A stretch of DNA of 15,669 nucleotides. Source: Fusobacterium sp. (GTDB lineage: Bacteria; Fusobacteriota; Fusobacteriia; Fusobacteriales; Fusobacteriaceae). Positions within the stretch are counted from its first letter, which is position 1; the number at the start of each line of letters is the position of its first letter. A program made the position numbers and the translations under genes. Below, piece by piece: positions 7,050 to 13,962 of this stretch. The notes below the pieces were generated by a model, which was not told the DNA's origin, made no database searches, and saw only the letters and a list, made by a program, of their open reading frames with translations. The stretch lies in contig NZ_JAGIRL010000048.1 of the NCBI RefSeq assembly GCF_019012925.1, positions 1 to 15,669 on the forward strand, written 5' to 3'.

Positions 7050-8570
7050 ATGATAAGAATGAAGGAATATATACTACTGAGCATACTATCCTATTGTAAT
7101 TTTGGAGAAGCTGAGTATGGCAAAACTTTGAGAGAGATATTTGAAAATCCACAAAATAATAGAATTATAGTAGGAACTTTCTCTATACTTCTCTCTAAAA
7201 ATAGAGAGTTATTTATGAATTATTTTTCTGAGATTTTAGATGATTGGAAAATATATTACATAGATAATAGAACATCTCAAAATATAGGGGGAAAGGCTTC
7301 GGGATTTTATGCAGTGGTATTTGAAAAAGAGGAAAAATATGTTGTTTCTTATAGAGGAAGTGAAAAATATCCTCTAGAAGATGCATATAAAGATTTTGTA
7401 GAGACAGATTTGGCAATAGGATTAGGAAAGATTCCACTTCAATTTTATGAAGGGGTAGAGGTATACTATCATCTGATAAGGAACTGTAATTTGGATGCTA
7501 AGAGTATATATTTGACAGGACACTCTTTAGGTGGAGGTATAGCACAGTATGTAGCCTTAACAATTGATAAGTTTTTTAACTATATTCCATATACCTATAC
7601 ATGGAATGCTGTTGGAATAAATAGAGAGGGAATAGTTTCAATAGTAGATTATATAAGGTTGAATGAGATATTAGGAGAGTATACGGATCTATCAGAGAAG
7701 GAGATTGAAAACTTTAAAGAGTTTGAAGAGCCATATTTAGAGTTTTTAGCCAAAGAGTTAAAGAAGATAAAAGCGATAAAGGACAATAAGACAGCACTTG
7801 TAGATAAGTATGATACTGTTTATTTTGATATTGATGAGGATTTTATTAAACAACTTATAAAAACTACAACAATAGAGAAGTGCTTGATGAAATTTTCAAT
7901 GTCTAGAAGAAGGGATCTTATTTTAAAACAGAATCTTTTTGAGAAAATATTTCAATTGGATAATATGGGTGAGCTTTTAGATAGGGCACAAAAATTTATA
8001 GATAGAGTGAGCAATAATAGAGCTTATGAGGAGAAAATCTATAATTTTGGACATTCACAAGATTTGACATTCTCACTTTTTAGGCATCTTGGAACAGCTT
8101 ATTTAGTTGATGAGAGCTTTATGAAGAGGAAAAAACAGAGAGCATCAATATTTAATAATTTTAAAATATTTACAAAATCTATACAGAGTCATCACTTTGA
8201 AGATGTTTTCTTTCCTTTTATTAAAACAACAGGAGAGAAGGCTGGGAATTTTTCAGTGAATTTAAATTTAGATTTTATGGCTTCATCTCTCAGAAAATTG
8301 TTTACAATGGAATACTGTTTAAATAAAAATCTATTGGCACACTATTTTTCTCTCGAAAAAATAGATGATAGTAATTTCAAGGAGATTAAACAGTATATAG
8401 TGTCTGGATTAAATAGTAGTGGTGTAAGTCTTCTGTATAGAAAGCAGATAACCACTCAATTAGTGGGAATGGATAGAGAAGAGTTTTCAGAATTGTGGGA
8501 GAAAGTAAAGAAAAAATTACCAAGTCCATATAAAAATATGGATATATTCGACACATTTGTTTTTATATAA
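7050..8570 (+). CDS. Lipase-like alpha/beta hydrolase (GHSLGG), DUF2974-like
   Basis: 506 aa. The fold signature lies at 83-175: a strand-rich segment (FYAVVF...YVVSYRGSE), then the nucleophile elbow TGHSLGGG (156-163) with S159. This is the pattern of class-3 lipases and of the DUF2974 family. Acid and histidine candidates are D254/D260 and H335 (NFGHSQDLT), but the order was not confirmed. The C-terminal 170 residues are not recognised. There is no signal peptide or clear membrane helix, so a cytosolic or membrane-peripheral location is expected. AGGAG with 7-nt spacing precedes the ATG; M4 is an alternative start. It lies 10 nt after the DgkA-PAP2 gene and 18 nt before a lipoprotein gene, so a role in lipid turnover is plausible from context only. 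Confidence 0.7.
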   Translation: MIRMKEYILLSILSYCNFGEAEYGKTLREIFENPQNNRIIVGTFSILLSKNRELFMNYFSEILDDWKIYYIDNRTSQNIGGKASGFYAVVFEKEEKYVVSYRGSEKYPLEDAYKDFVETDLAIGLGKIPLQFYEGVEVYYHLIRNCNLDAKSIYLTGHSLGGGIAQYVALTIDKFFNYIPYTYTWNAVGINREGIVSIVDYIRLNEILGEYTDLSEKEIENFKEFEEPYLEFLAKELKKIKAIKDNKTALVDKYDTVYFDIDEDFIKQLIKTTTIEKCLMKFSMSRRRDLILKQNLFEKIFQLDNMGELLDRAQKFIDRVSNNRAYEEKIYNFGHSQDLTFSLFRHLGTAYLVDESFMKRKKQRASIFNNFKIFTKSIQSHHFEDVFFPFIKTTGEKAGNFSVNLNLDFMASSLRKLFTMEYCLNKNLLAHYFSLEKIDDSNFKEIKQYIVSGLNSSGVSLLYRKQITTQLVGMDREEFSELWEKVKKKLPSPYKNMDIFDTFVFI

Positions 8571-8588
8571 AATATTTTGGAGGGAAGA

Positions 8589-10076
8589 ATGAAAAAGTAC
8601 TTGGCGTTAGTATTTCTTTTGATATTGGTAGGCTGTGGTATAACTGAGGAGAAACAGATAGAGAATAGGAGCTTGAAGGTTGCTTTAGCTTATAAACCGA
8701 GATCTTTTGATCCACATAGACATACTGATAGTGCAACATTAGCAGTGACAAAACAGATATATAGCAATCTTTTTTCGATAGATAATGAGGGGAATATTGT
8801 TACAGAACTTGTTGAAAGTTATCAGATACAAGAGGATAGTTCTATAATATTAAGATTGAAAAAAGGTGTTTTATTTCATAATGAAGATGAGATGAAAGCA
8901 GAGGATGTAAAAAGGAGTCTAGAAAGAAATTTGGAGATCCCTGTTTCAAGAGTTTTAGTAGAAGCAATAGAGAGTGTGGAAGTGATAGATGATTATACTT
9001 TAAAGATTAACCAAAATAACTCACCCTCAATATTGCTACACAACTTAGCTCATTCATCAACTGCTATTGTTAAGGAAGTTGCAAAAAACTCACAGGATAT
9101 TGATCTAGTGGGAACAGGACCATATAAAATTGAGGATTGGTCCCTAAGTGAAAAAGTTATATTAAAAGGTTTTGACAAATTCTATGGTGAAAAAGCAAGG
9201 ATGAAGGATCTTGTTTTCCAAACTATCCCCGAAACTTCAAATAGACTGATAGCACTTGAAACCGGAGAGATAGATATAGCTTATGATATTTCAGCAAATG
9301 ATATAAAGGGAATTGAAAAAAATTCAAAATTAAAAGTGATCAATGAGGTATCTTTAGGTAGTGACTTTGTAACAATAAATACTAAAAGAGTAAAGGATAA
9401 GCGTATAAGACAAGCAATAGAGTATGCTATTGATAAAAAGGCAATAATAAATACAGTATATGAAGGTTATGGAGTTGTTCCAAAATCTATATTATCACCA
9501 AATGTTTTTGGTTATGATGATGAGGCTAAGATTAGAGAGTATAATTTAGATAGAGCAAAAGAGTTATTGAAAGAGGCAGAAGTAGAGAGTTTAAAATTGG
9601 GACTTTGGATATATGATGAGCCTTCAAGACAACAGATGGCCCAGATAATACAGGCTAATTTAAAAGAGTTGGGAATAGATGTGGAGATAAATGTACTAGA
9701 AGTATCTTCTTTTTTACAATACACAGGAATGGGAGAACATGATCTATTGATAGGACTTTGGTATGTTAGCACTGGTGATGCTGACTATGGTTTCTATCCA
9801 TTACTACACTCATCTTCAGCTGGACCAGTTGGAAATAGAAGTTTTTATTCAAATGTTGAGGTTGATAATTTACTAGATAGAGCAAGAAAAACTACCTCTA
9901 CTTTTGAGAGAAAAGAGAATTATAAAAAAGTTCAAAATATAATCAGTGATGAGGTTCCACTGTTTCCAATTGCATACAAAAATTATACAATTGGGTTGCA
10001 AAATAATATAAATGGTTTCTTGTTTAATCCCAATGGGAATCATATTTTATATAAGGTTTATTATGAAAAAAATTAA
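8589..10076 (+). CDS. ABC-transporter substrate-binding lipoprotein, SBP_bac_5 (oligopeptide/nickel) family
   Basis: 495 aa from the ATG at 8589, which follows GGAGGGAAG. Residues 1-15 are a short lipoprotein signal and LVGC gives the lipidated C16. The mature part matches the DppA/OppA/NikA fold: SFDPHRHTD (39-47) at the N-terminus, LRLKKGVLFHN (88-98), VGTGPYKI mid-protein and a final segment ending in VPLFPIAYKNY. Such proteins capture peptides, nickel chelates or similar ligands for an ABC importer. No permease or ATPase genes are adjacent, so it is an orphan that would feed a transporter encoded elsewhere or have a separate role. Last gene before the terminator at 10092. Ligand unknown. 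Confidence 0.88.
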   Translation: MKKYLALVFLLILVGCGITEEKQIENRSLKVALAYKPRSFDPHRHTDSATLAVTKQIYSNLFSIDNEGNIVTELVESYQIQEDSSIILRLKKGVLFHNEDEMKAEDVKRSLERNLEIPVSRVLVEAIESVEVIDDYTLKINQNNSPSILLHNLAHSSTAIVKEVAKNSQDIDLVGTGPYKIEDWSLSEKVILKGFDKFYGEKARMKDLVFQTIPETSNRLIALETGEIDIAYDISANDIKGIEKNSKLKVINEVSLGSDFVTINTKRVKDKRIRQAIEYAIDKKAIINTVYEGYGVVPKSILSPNVFGYDDEAKIREYNLDRAKELLKEAEVESLKLGLWIYDEPSRQQMAQIIQANLKELGIDVEINVLEVSSFLQYTGMGEHDLLIGLWYVSTGDADYGFYPLLHSSSAGPVGNRSFYSNVEVDNLLDRARKTTSTFERKENYKKVQNIISDEVPLFPIAYKNYTIGLQNNINGFLFNPNGNHILYKVYYEKN

Positions 10077-10091
10077 ATAAATTAAAGAGTT

Positions 10092-10146
10092 AAAAGCTCT
10101 GTTCGATCAAAAACTAAGCTGTTGAACAGAGCTTTTTTATTTATTT
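10092..10146 (+). terminator. Rho-independent terminator of the dinG operon
   Basis: AAGCTCTGTTC (10094-10104) pairs with GAACAGAGCTT (10124-10134), extended by two A-T pairs, with a 19-nt loop and a following T-rich run to about 10150. It begins 16 nt after the last stop codon and is the first terminator visible in the six-gene rightward run. Confidence 0.9.
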
Positions 10147-10149
10147 TTT

Positions 10150-10331
10150 AAACTATAAAATATAAAAATTAATTATTGAATTCTTACAAAAAATTCGATA
10201 ACAAGAGAACTTGAAGGAATTATGAAATATATATGAAGTATATATTTTAAAAATACAAAAAAAATATGACAAATATTAGTTCGTAGTAAAATAAAAAAAC
10301 ACTCATAAATTAAAAAAGATAAAATACCCTA
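10150..10331. other. AT-rich intergenic stretch without recognisable genes
   Basis: No coding frame of note, RNA gene or repeat family was recognised. It contains runs of A/T and short self-complementary ATATAT patches near 10224-10246. It may act as an A/T-rich upstream region for the strong thl promoter that follows. Confidence 0.5.
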
Positions 10332-10360
10332 TTGCAAATAAAATGACAATGTGATAATAT
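10332..10360 (+). promoter_or_regulatory. Promoter of the thl-crt-hbd genes
   Basis: TTGCAA (10332-10337) and TAATAT (10355-10360) are 17 nt apart, the second preceded by TGTGA. The start would be near 10367, giving a 70-nt leader that ends in GGATGGAGGAG before the thl ATG. No classical Rex-type site (TTGTTAA...TTAACAA) was seen, although Rex controls these genes in clostridia. Confidence 0.6.
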
Positions 10361-10437
10361 CTATTTATGAAGAATGAAAAATAAAAAGGTCATAAGTGAT
10401 CTATAACACACATTGAAGATGGATGGAGGAGAAGATT

Positions 10438-11622
10438 ATGGCAAAAAAAGTAGTTTTAGCAGGAGCATGTCGTACAGCTTTAGGAACAATGGGAGGAGCG
10501 TTAAGTAACGTTTCAGCAGCAGATCTAGGAGCTGTAGTAGTAAAGGAAGCTTTAAATAGAGCAGGAATTCCAGCTGAGAAGGTAGATCAAGTATTATTTG
10601 GATGCGTTATTCAAGCAGGATTAGGACAAAACGTTGCTCGTCAAGTATCTTTAAAAGCAGGATTATCAATAAAAACTCCAGCAGTTACATTAAACGTAGT
10701 ATGTGGATCTGGATTACATACAGTAAATATGGCAGCAGCAATGATTCAATCAGGACAGGCAGATATTGTAGTAGCAGGAGGAACTGAAAACATGTCTTCA
10801 GCTCCATACCTATTAAGAAAAGGACGTTATGGATACCGTTTAGGAAATGCAGAATTAGTAGACTCTATGGTAAATGATGCCCTATGGGATGCATTTAACA
10901 ACTATCATATGGGAATCACTGCTGAAAACATTTGTGATCAATGGGGATTAACTCGTGAAGAGTTAGACAAATTTGCTGCTGAGAGTCAACAAAAAGCAGT
11001 AAAAGCTCAAGAAGAGGGAAGATTCAAAGATGAGATCGTTCCAGTTGTAATAAAAGGTAAAAAAGGAGATATCATTGTAGATACAGATGAGGGACCTAGA
11101 CCTGGAACAACAGTTGAAGGAATTGGAAAATTAAAACCAGCATTCAAAAAAGATGGAATGGTAACAGCAGGAAACGCATCAAGTATAAATGATGGAGCAG
11201 CTGCAATAATCGTTATGTCTGAAGAGAAAGCTAAAGAATTGGGAGTAAAACCTATGGCTACATGGATAGATGGAGCATTAGGAGGAGTAGATCCTTCAAT
11301 AATGGGAATAGGACCAGTTGAATCTACAAGAAAAGTTCTTGAAAGAACAGGAATGAAAATTAATGACTTTGATTTAATAGAAGCAAATGAGGCTTTCGCA
11401 GCTCAATCATTAGCTGTAGGAAGAGATTTAGGAATAGATACTTCTAAATTAAACGTAAATGGAGGAGCTATCGCTTTAGGACACCCAGTAGGAGCTTCAG
11501 GATGTCGTATCTTAGTAACTCTATTACATGAAATGGAAAAACGTAATGCAAAAACAGGATTAGCAACTCTTTGTATCGGTGGAGGAATGGGATGTTCTGC
11601 TATCGTTAAGAGAGAGGACTAG
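10438..11622 (+). CDS. thlA: Acetyl-CoA C-acetyltransferase (thiolase)
   Basis: 394 aa, the usual biosynthetic thiolase length. The ATG at 10438 is chosen over an in-frame ATG at 10423 because the GGAGGAG ribosome site lies between them. Active-site residues are visible: C89 (VVCGSGLHT), H349 ([14 protein letters not shown]) and C379 (TLCIGGGMG), with NEAFAAQ at 317-323. It condenses two acetyl-CoA to acetoacetyl-CoA, the entry to butyrate formation, together with the two downstream genes. Unlike upstream genes, arginines are often CGT and alanines GCT/GCA, a pattern of highly expressed genes. Separated from crt by 100 nt holding a promoter and a palindrome. atoB is an equivalent name. Confidence 0.96.
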   Translation: MAKKVVLAGACRTALGTMGGALSNVSAADLGAVVVKEALNRAGIPAEKVDQVLFGCVIQAGLGQNVARQVSLKAGLSIKTPAVTLNVVCGSGLHTVNMAAAMIQSGQADIVVAGGTENMSSAPYLLRKGRYGYRLGNAELVDSMVNDALWDAFNNYHMGITAENICDQWGLTREELDKFAAESQQKAVKAQEEGRFKDEIVPVVIKGKKGDIIVDTDEGPRPGTTVEGIGKLKPAFKKDGMVTAGNASSINDGAAAIIVMSEEKAKELGVKPMATWIDGALGGVDPSIMGIGPVESTRKVLERTGMKINDFDLIEANEAFAAQSLAVGRDLGIDTSKLNVNGGAIALGHPVGASGCRILVTLLHEMEKRNAKTGLATLCIGGGMGCSAIVKRED

Positions 11623-11629
11623 TCGTAAG

Positions 11630-11658
11630 TTGACAACTCACTTATCTTAATCTATATA
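11630..11658 (+). promoter_or_regulatory. Internal promoter for crt-hbd
   Basis: TTGACA (11630-11635), a 17-nt spacer and TATATA (11653-11658) make a near-consensus promoter only 8 nt past the thl stop. Initiation would fall near 11665, inside the left arm of the palindrome at 11659-11688, so transcripts starting here would not contain the full hairpin. It could let crt and hbd be expressed separately from thl. Confidence 0.65.
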
Positions 11659-11688
11659 AAGTTAAGAGCAGGATTCTGCTCTTAACTT
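11659..11688 (+). promoter_or_regulatory. 13-bp perfect palindrome between thl and crt (hairpin or operator)
   Basis: AAGTTAAGAGCAG (11659-11671) and its exact reverse complement (11676-11688) flank a GATT loop. After the stem comes CTATAAAAATAA, not a T-run, so it is a weak terminator at best. It may protect the thl mRNA 3' end, or act as an operator centred on the start point of the internal promoter. Confidence 0.6.
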
Positions 11689-11722
11689 CTATAAAAATAA
11701 CCTATAACTAAGGAGGTTCATA

Positions 11723-12499
11723 ATGAACTTTATAACATACGAACAAGAAGGATTTGTAGGAGTAATAACTATAAACCGTCCAAAAGCTTTAAATGCATTA
11801 AATAGCGAGGTATTAAAAGAGTTAAATACAGTGTTAGATAATGTTGATTTAGAAGCTACAAGAGCACTTATCTTAACAGGTGCTGGAGAAAAATCTTTTG
11901 TTGCAGGTGCAGATATCGGAGAGATGAGTACACTTACAAAAGCTGAAGGAGAGGCTTTTGGTAAAATAGGAAATGATGTTTTTAGAAGAATAGAGACTTT
12001 CCCAATTCCAGTAATTGCAGCAGTAAATGGATTTGCATTAGGTGGAGGTTGTGAAATAGCAATGAGTTGTGATATTAGACTTTGCTCTGATACAGCTTTA
12101 TTTGGACAACCAGAAGTAGGATTAGGAATAACTCCAGGATTTGGTGGAACACAGAGATTAGCTCGTTTAATTCCAGTAGGAAAAGCAAAAGAGATAATAT
12201 ATGCAGCTGTAAATATAAAGGCAGATGAAGCATATAGATTAGGATTAGTAAATGCAGTATATCCATTAGAAGAGTTATTGCCAGCAGCTAAAAAGTTAGC
12301 AGCTAAGATAGCTAAAAATGCTCCAATCGCAGTTAGAGCTTGTAAACAAGCTATAAATGAGGGGCTTAACACAGATATGGATCATGCAATTGTAATTGAA
12401 GAGAAACTTTTTGGAAGTTGTTTTGAAACTGAAGATCAAAAAGAGGGAATGAAAGCATTCTTAGAAAAAAGAAAAGTTGAAGGATTCAAAAATAGATAG
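11723..12499 (+). CDS. crt: 3-hydroxybutyryl-CoA dehydratase (crotonase)
   Basis: 258 aa, typical enoyl-CoA hydratase length. The oxyanion-hole segments are SFVAGADI (58-65) and ALGGGCE (105-111); the two catalytic glutamates are E111 and E131 (QPEVGLGITPGFGGTQRL). It dehydrates 3-hydroxybutyryl-CoA to crotonyl-CoA. Placement between thiolase and hbd favours the short-chain Crt role over a general fatty-acid hydratase. AAGGAGG lies 7 nt before the ATG. Codon use matches its neighbours in this set. The butyryl-CoA dehydrogenase and electron-transfer flavoprotein genes often linked to it in clostridia are not in this window. A long antisense reading frame covers it and is an artefact of codon bias. 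Confidence 0.94.
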   Translation: MNFITYEQEGFVGVITINRPKALNALNSEVLKELNTVLDNVDLEATRALILTGAGEKSFVAGADIGEMSTLTKAEGEAFGKIGNDVFRRIETFPIPVIAAVNGFALGGGCEIAMSCDIRLCSDTALFGQPEVGLGITPGFGGTQRLARLIPVGKAKEIIYAAVNIKADEAYRLGLVNAVYPLEELLPAAKKLAAKIAKNAPIAVRACKQAINEGLNTDMDHAIVIEEKLFGSCFETEDQKEGMKAFLEKRKVEGFKNR

Positions 12500-12548
12500 G
12501 AAAAAACTCTTTAGATAAAATAGATATAAAAACTTAGGAGGCATTGAG

Positions 12549-13388
12549 ATGAAAATAGGAGTAATTGGTGCTGGAACTATGGGTTCTGGAATTGCACAAA
12601 CATTTGCACAAACTGAAGGATATGAAGTAGTTCTTTGTGATATTAATGAGGAGTTTGCAGCAAGAGGAAAAGCTAAAATAGCAAAAGGTTTTGAAAGAAT
12701 GATCGCTAAAGGAAAAATGGATCAAGCAACTGTAGATGCTGTATTAGCAAAAATTACAACTGGAACTAAAGAAATTTGTGGAGATTGTGATTTAGTAATT
12801 GAAGCAGCCTTAGAAAATATGGAGATCAAAAAACAAACTTTTAAAGAGTTAGATGCTATTTGCAAACCAGAAGCTATATTTGCAACTAACACATCATCAT
12901 TATCAATAACAGAAATAGGAGCAGGATTAAATAGACCAGTAATTGGAATGCACTTCTTTAACCCAGTACCTGTTATGAAACTTGTAGAAGTAATAGCAGG
13001 ATTAAATACTCCAGTTGAGATAGTAGAAACTATCAAAAAAATATCTGAAGAAATAGGAAAAGTTCCTGTACAAGTAGAAGAAGCAGCAGGATTTGTTGTA
13101 AATAGAGTATTAATTCCAATGATAAACGAAGCAGTAGGAATTTTAGCTGACGGTGTAGCTTCAGCTGAAGGAATAGATAATGCTATGAAATTAGGAGCTA
13201 ACCACCCAATGGGACCATTAGCTTTAGGAGATTTAATAGGATTAGATGTATGTCTAGCTATTATGGAAGTATTATACAATGAATTTGGAGATTCTAAATA
13301 TAGACCTCATCCATTATTAAGAAAAATGGTTAGAGGTGGAAAACTTGGAAGAAAAACTGGAATGGGATTCTTCGACTATACTAAATAG
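12549..13388 (+). CDS. hbd: 3-hydroxybutyryl-CoA dehydrogenase
   Basis: 279 aa, matching clostridial Hbd. The N-terminal Rossmann domain has [11 protein letters not shown] (7-17) and the acidic residue D31 at the end of the second strand. Catalytic S117 (NTSSLSI), H135 (GMHFFNPV) and E147 follow, then the C-terminal 3HCDH domain with [15 protein letters not shown] (181-195). It interconverts acetoacetyl-CoA and 3-hydroxybutyryl-CoA. AGGAGG stands 8 nt upstream of the ATG, and the gap after crt is 49 nt. Last gene of the set; an insertion-sequence end begins 17 nt after its stop and provides the only terminator seen. Confidence 0.96.
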   Translation: MKIGVIGAGTMGSGIAQTFAQTEGYEVVLCDINEEFAARGKAKIAKGFERMIAKGKMDQATVDAVLAKITTGTKEICGDCDLVIEAALENMEIKKQTFKELDAICKPEAIFATNTSSLSITEIGAGLNRPVIGMHFFNPVPVMKLVEVIAGLNTPVEIVETIKKISEEIGKVPVQVEEAAGFVVNRVLIPMINEAVGILADGVASAEGIDNAMKLGANHPMGPLALGDLIGLDVCLAIMEVLYNEFGDSKYRPHPLLRKMVRGGKLGRKTGMGFFDYTK

Positions 13389-13404
13389 TAAAAAAGTTTA
13401 ATAT

Positions 13405-13585
13405 AAAGGGGCTGTTGTAAATTAATGATTTTTTATTATTAGTTTGCTCAGCTCTTTTTATTTTAAGTAAAAAATAGAAATTAATTTTGTTAAGAAGAAT
13501 TTTATGTTATAATAATGTAATGAGTACTTATAATACAGACAAGAGATATGAAAATCTTTATCAAATAGATATGATACTCTTTTAA
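13405..13585 (+). mobile_element. 5' end of an insertion sequence (truncated)
   Basis: Begins AAAGGGGCTGTTGTAAATTAAT, the counterpart of the solo end at 117-139 in opposite orientation. It continues through a self-complementary leader, a TATAAT-like box (TTATAATAAT near 13507-13516) and a short frame starting MSTYNTDKRYENLYQ. IS elements commonly have an end hairpin that blocks read-in ahead of the transposase start. The rest of a transposase is missing. The match to an IS1182-like element is a recollection-level guess, not a proven assignment. Confidence 0.5.
13408..13459 (+). terminator. IS-end hairpin acting as terminator after hbd
   Basis: The RNA can fold 13408-13414 with 13449-13455 and 13417-13429 with 13435-13447 (G-U wobbles included, a small 2x1 internal loop, 5-nt apical loop), followed by TTTTTATTTT. 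This is about 20 base pairs plus a U-tract. No other terminator exists between the hbd stop and 13500. Confidence 0.7.
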
Positions 13586-13671
13586 AAAGAGATGGAATAA
13601 ATGATATAACCAATATAGCTTTAGTTTTTGATGGGAAAATAGTATATCATAAAATAGAAAAGAGAGAGTAA
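13520..13671 (+). pseudogene. Broken short reading frame, probable transposase N-terminal remnant
   Basis: An ATG at 13520 opens 21 codons (MSTYNTDKRYENLYQIDMI...) ending at TAA 13583-13585. The adjacent frame is then open through TAA 13669-13671, reading KRDGINDITNIALVFDG and on to KIEKRE. The break falls at a TTTT-AAAAA run, fitting a one-base frameshift, or a junction between unrelated fragments. Position just inside an IS end suggests the first part is a transposase start; the second part is not recognised. Not expected to be functional. Confidence 0.4.
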
Positions 13672-13686
13672 TCTCTCTTTTCTATT
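13653..13686. repeat. 15-bp perfect hairpin with GTAA loop
   Basis: Arms 13653-13667 and 13672-13686 are exact reverse complements built on ATAGAAAAGAGAGA. The stop codon TAA at 13669-13671 lies in the loop. No clean T-run follows, though the right arm itself holds TTTT. It could terminate transcription of the remnant or mark the end of a mobile element. Confidence 0.55.
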
Positions 13687-13702
13687 ATAGAAAGGAACTT
13701 AT

Positions 13703-13867
13703 ATGAGAAAATATCTATATATACATGTTTCTAGTAAGGAACAAAATGAAGATAGACAATTAGCTTTAAAGGATAAATATTGGAAAAGATAAAAGCTAAA
13801 GAGAAAAATAAGTAAAGAGGAGAAAATAGCATTAGTAAATATATTTTATAGACAAACTATATTTTAA
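13703..13867 (+). pseudogene. Degraded serine recombinase (resolvase/invertase family)
   Basis: The frame from ATG 13703 (AAAGGAAC just upstream) reads MRKYLYIHVSSKEQNEDRQL, the N-terminal signature of resolvase/IS607-type serine recombinases, with the nucleophile candidate S10. The usual catalytic arginine before VS is replaced by H8. A TAA at 13790-13792 interrupts after 29 codons, and the same frame then stays open for 24 codons to TAA 13865-13867 (KLKRKISKEEKIALVNIFYR). An intact protein of this family has roughly 180-200 residues, so most of the catalytic and the DNA-binding domains are deleted. Clearly inactive. Evidence of past mobile-element traffic. Confidence 0.75.
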
Positions 13868-13962
13868 TTTAAATATCAAGTCAAAAATTATTTATTTTGT
13901 TAATTTATAAGAATTTTTAATAAATTGAATCAAAAAAATAAATATTATATGAAGGAGGATAT

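Noticed and set aside
10423..10437. Earlier ATG for thiolase
   Set aside because: The GGAGGAG ribosome site overlaps this ATG and is correctly spaced for the ATG at 10438, which gives the normal thiolase N-terminus and C89.
10367..10437. Possible riboswitch in the thl leader
   Set aside because: No stable multi-stem fold or known aptamer core could be recognised in this short AT-rich leader.
11689..12372. 227-codon reading frame antisense to crt
   Set aside because: It mirrors crt exactly, has no ribosome site, and its composition (poly Ala/Ser/Pro/Ile) is what a codon-biased gene gives on the opposite strand. crt is unambiguous.
12722..13279. 185-codon reading frame antisense to hbd
   Set aside because: Same reason: shadow of hbd with no start signal or recognisable domain.
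13389..13962. Possible CRISPR array or small RNA in the remnant region
   Set aside because: No regularly spaced direct repeats. The hairpins present are explained by the IS end and the 13653-13686 dyad.
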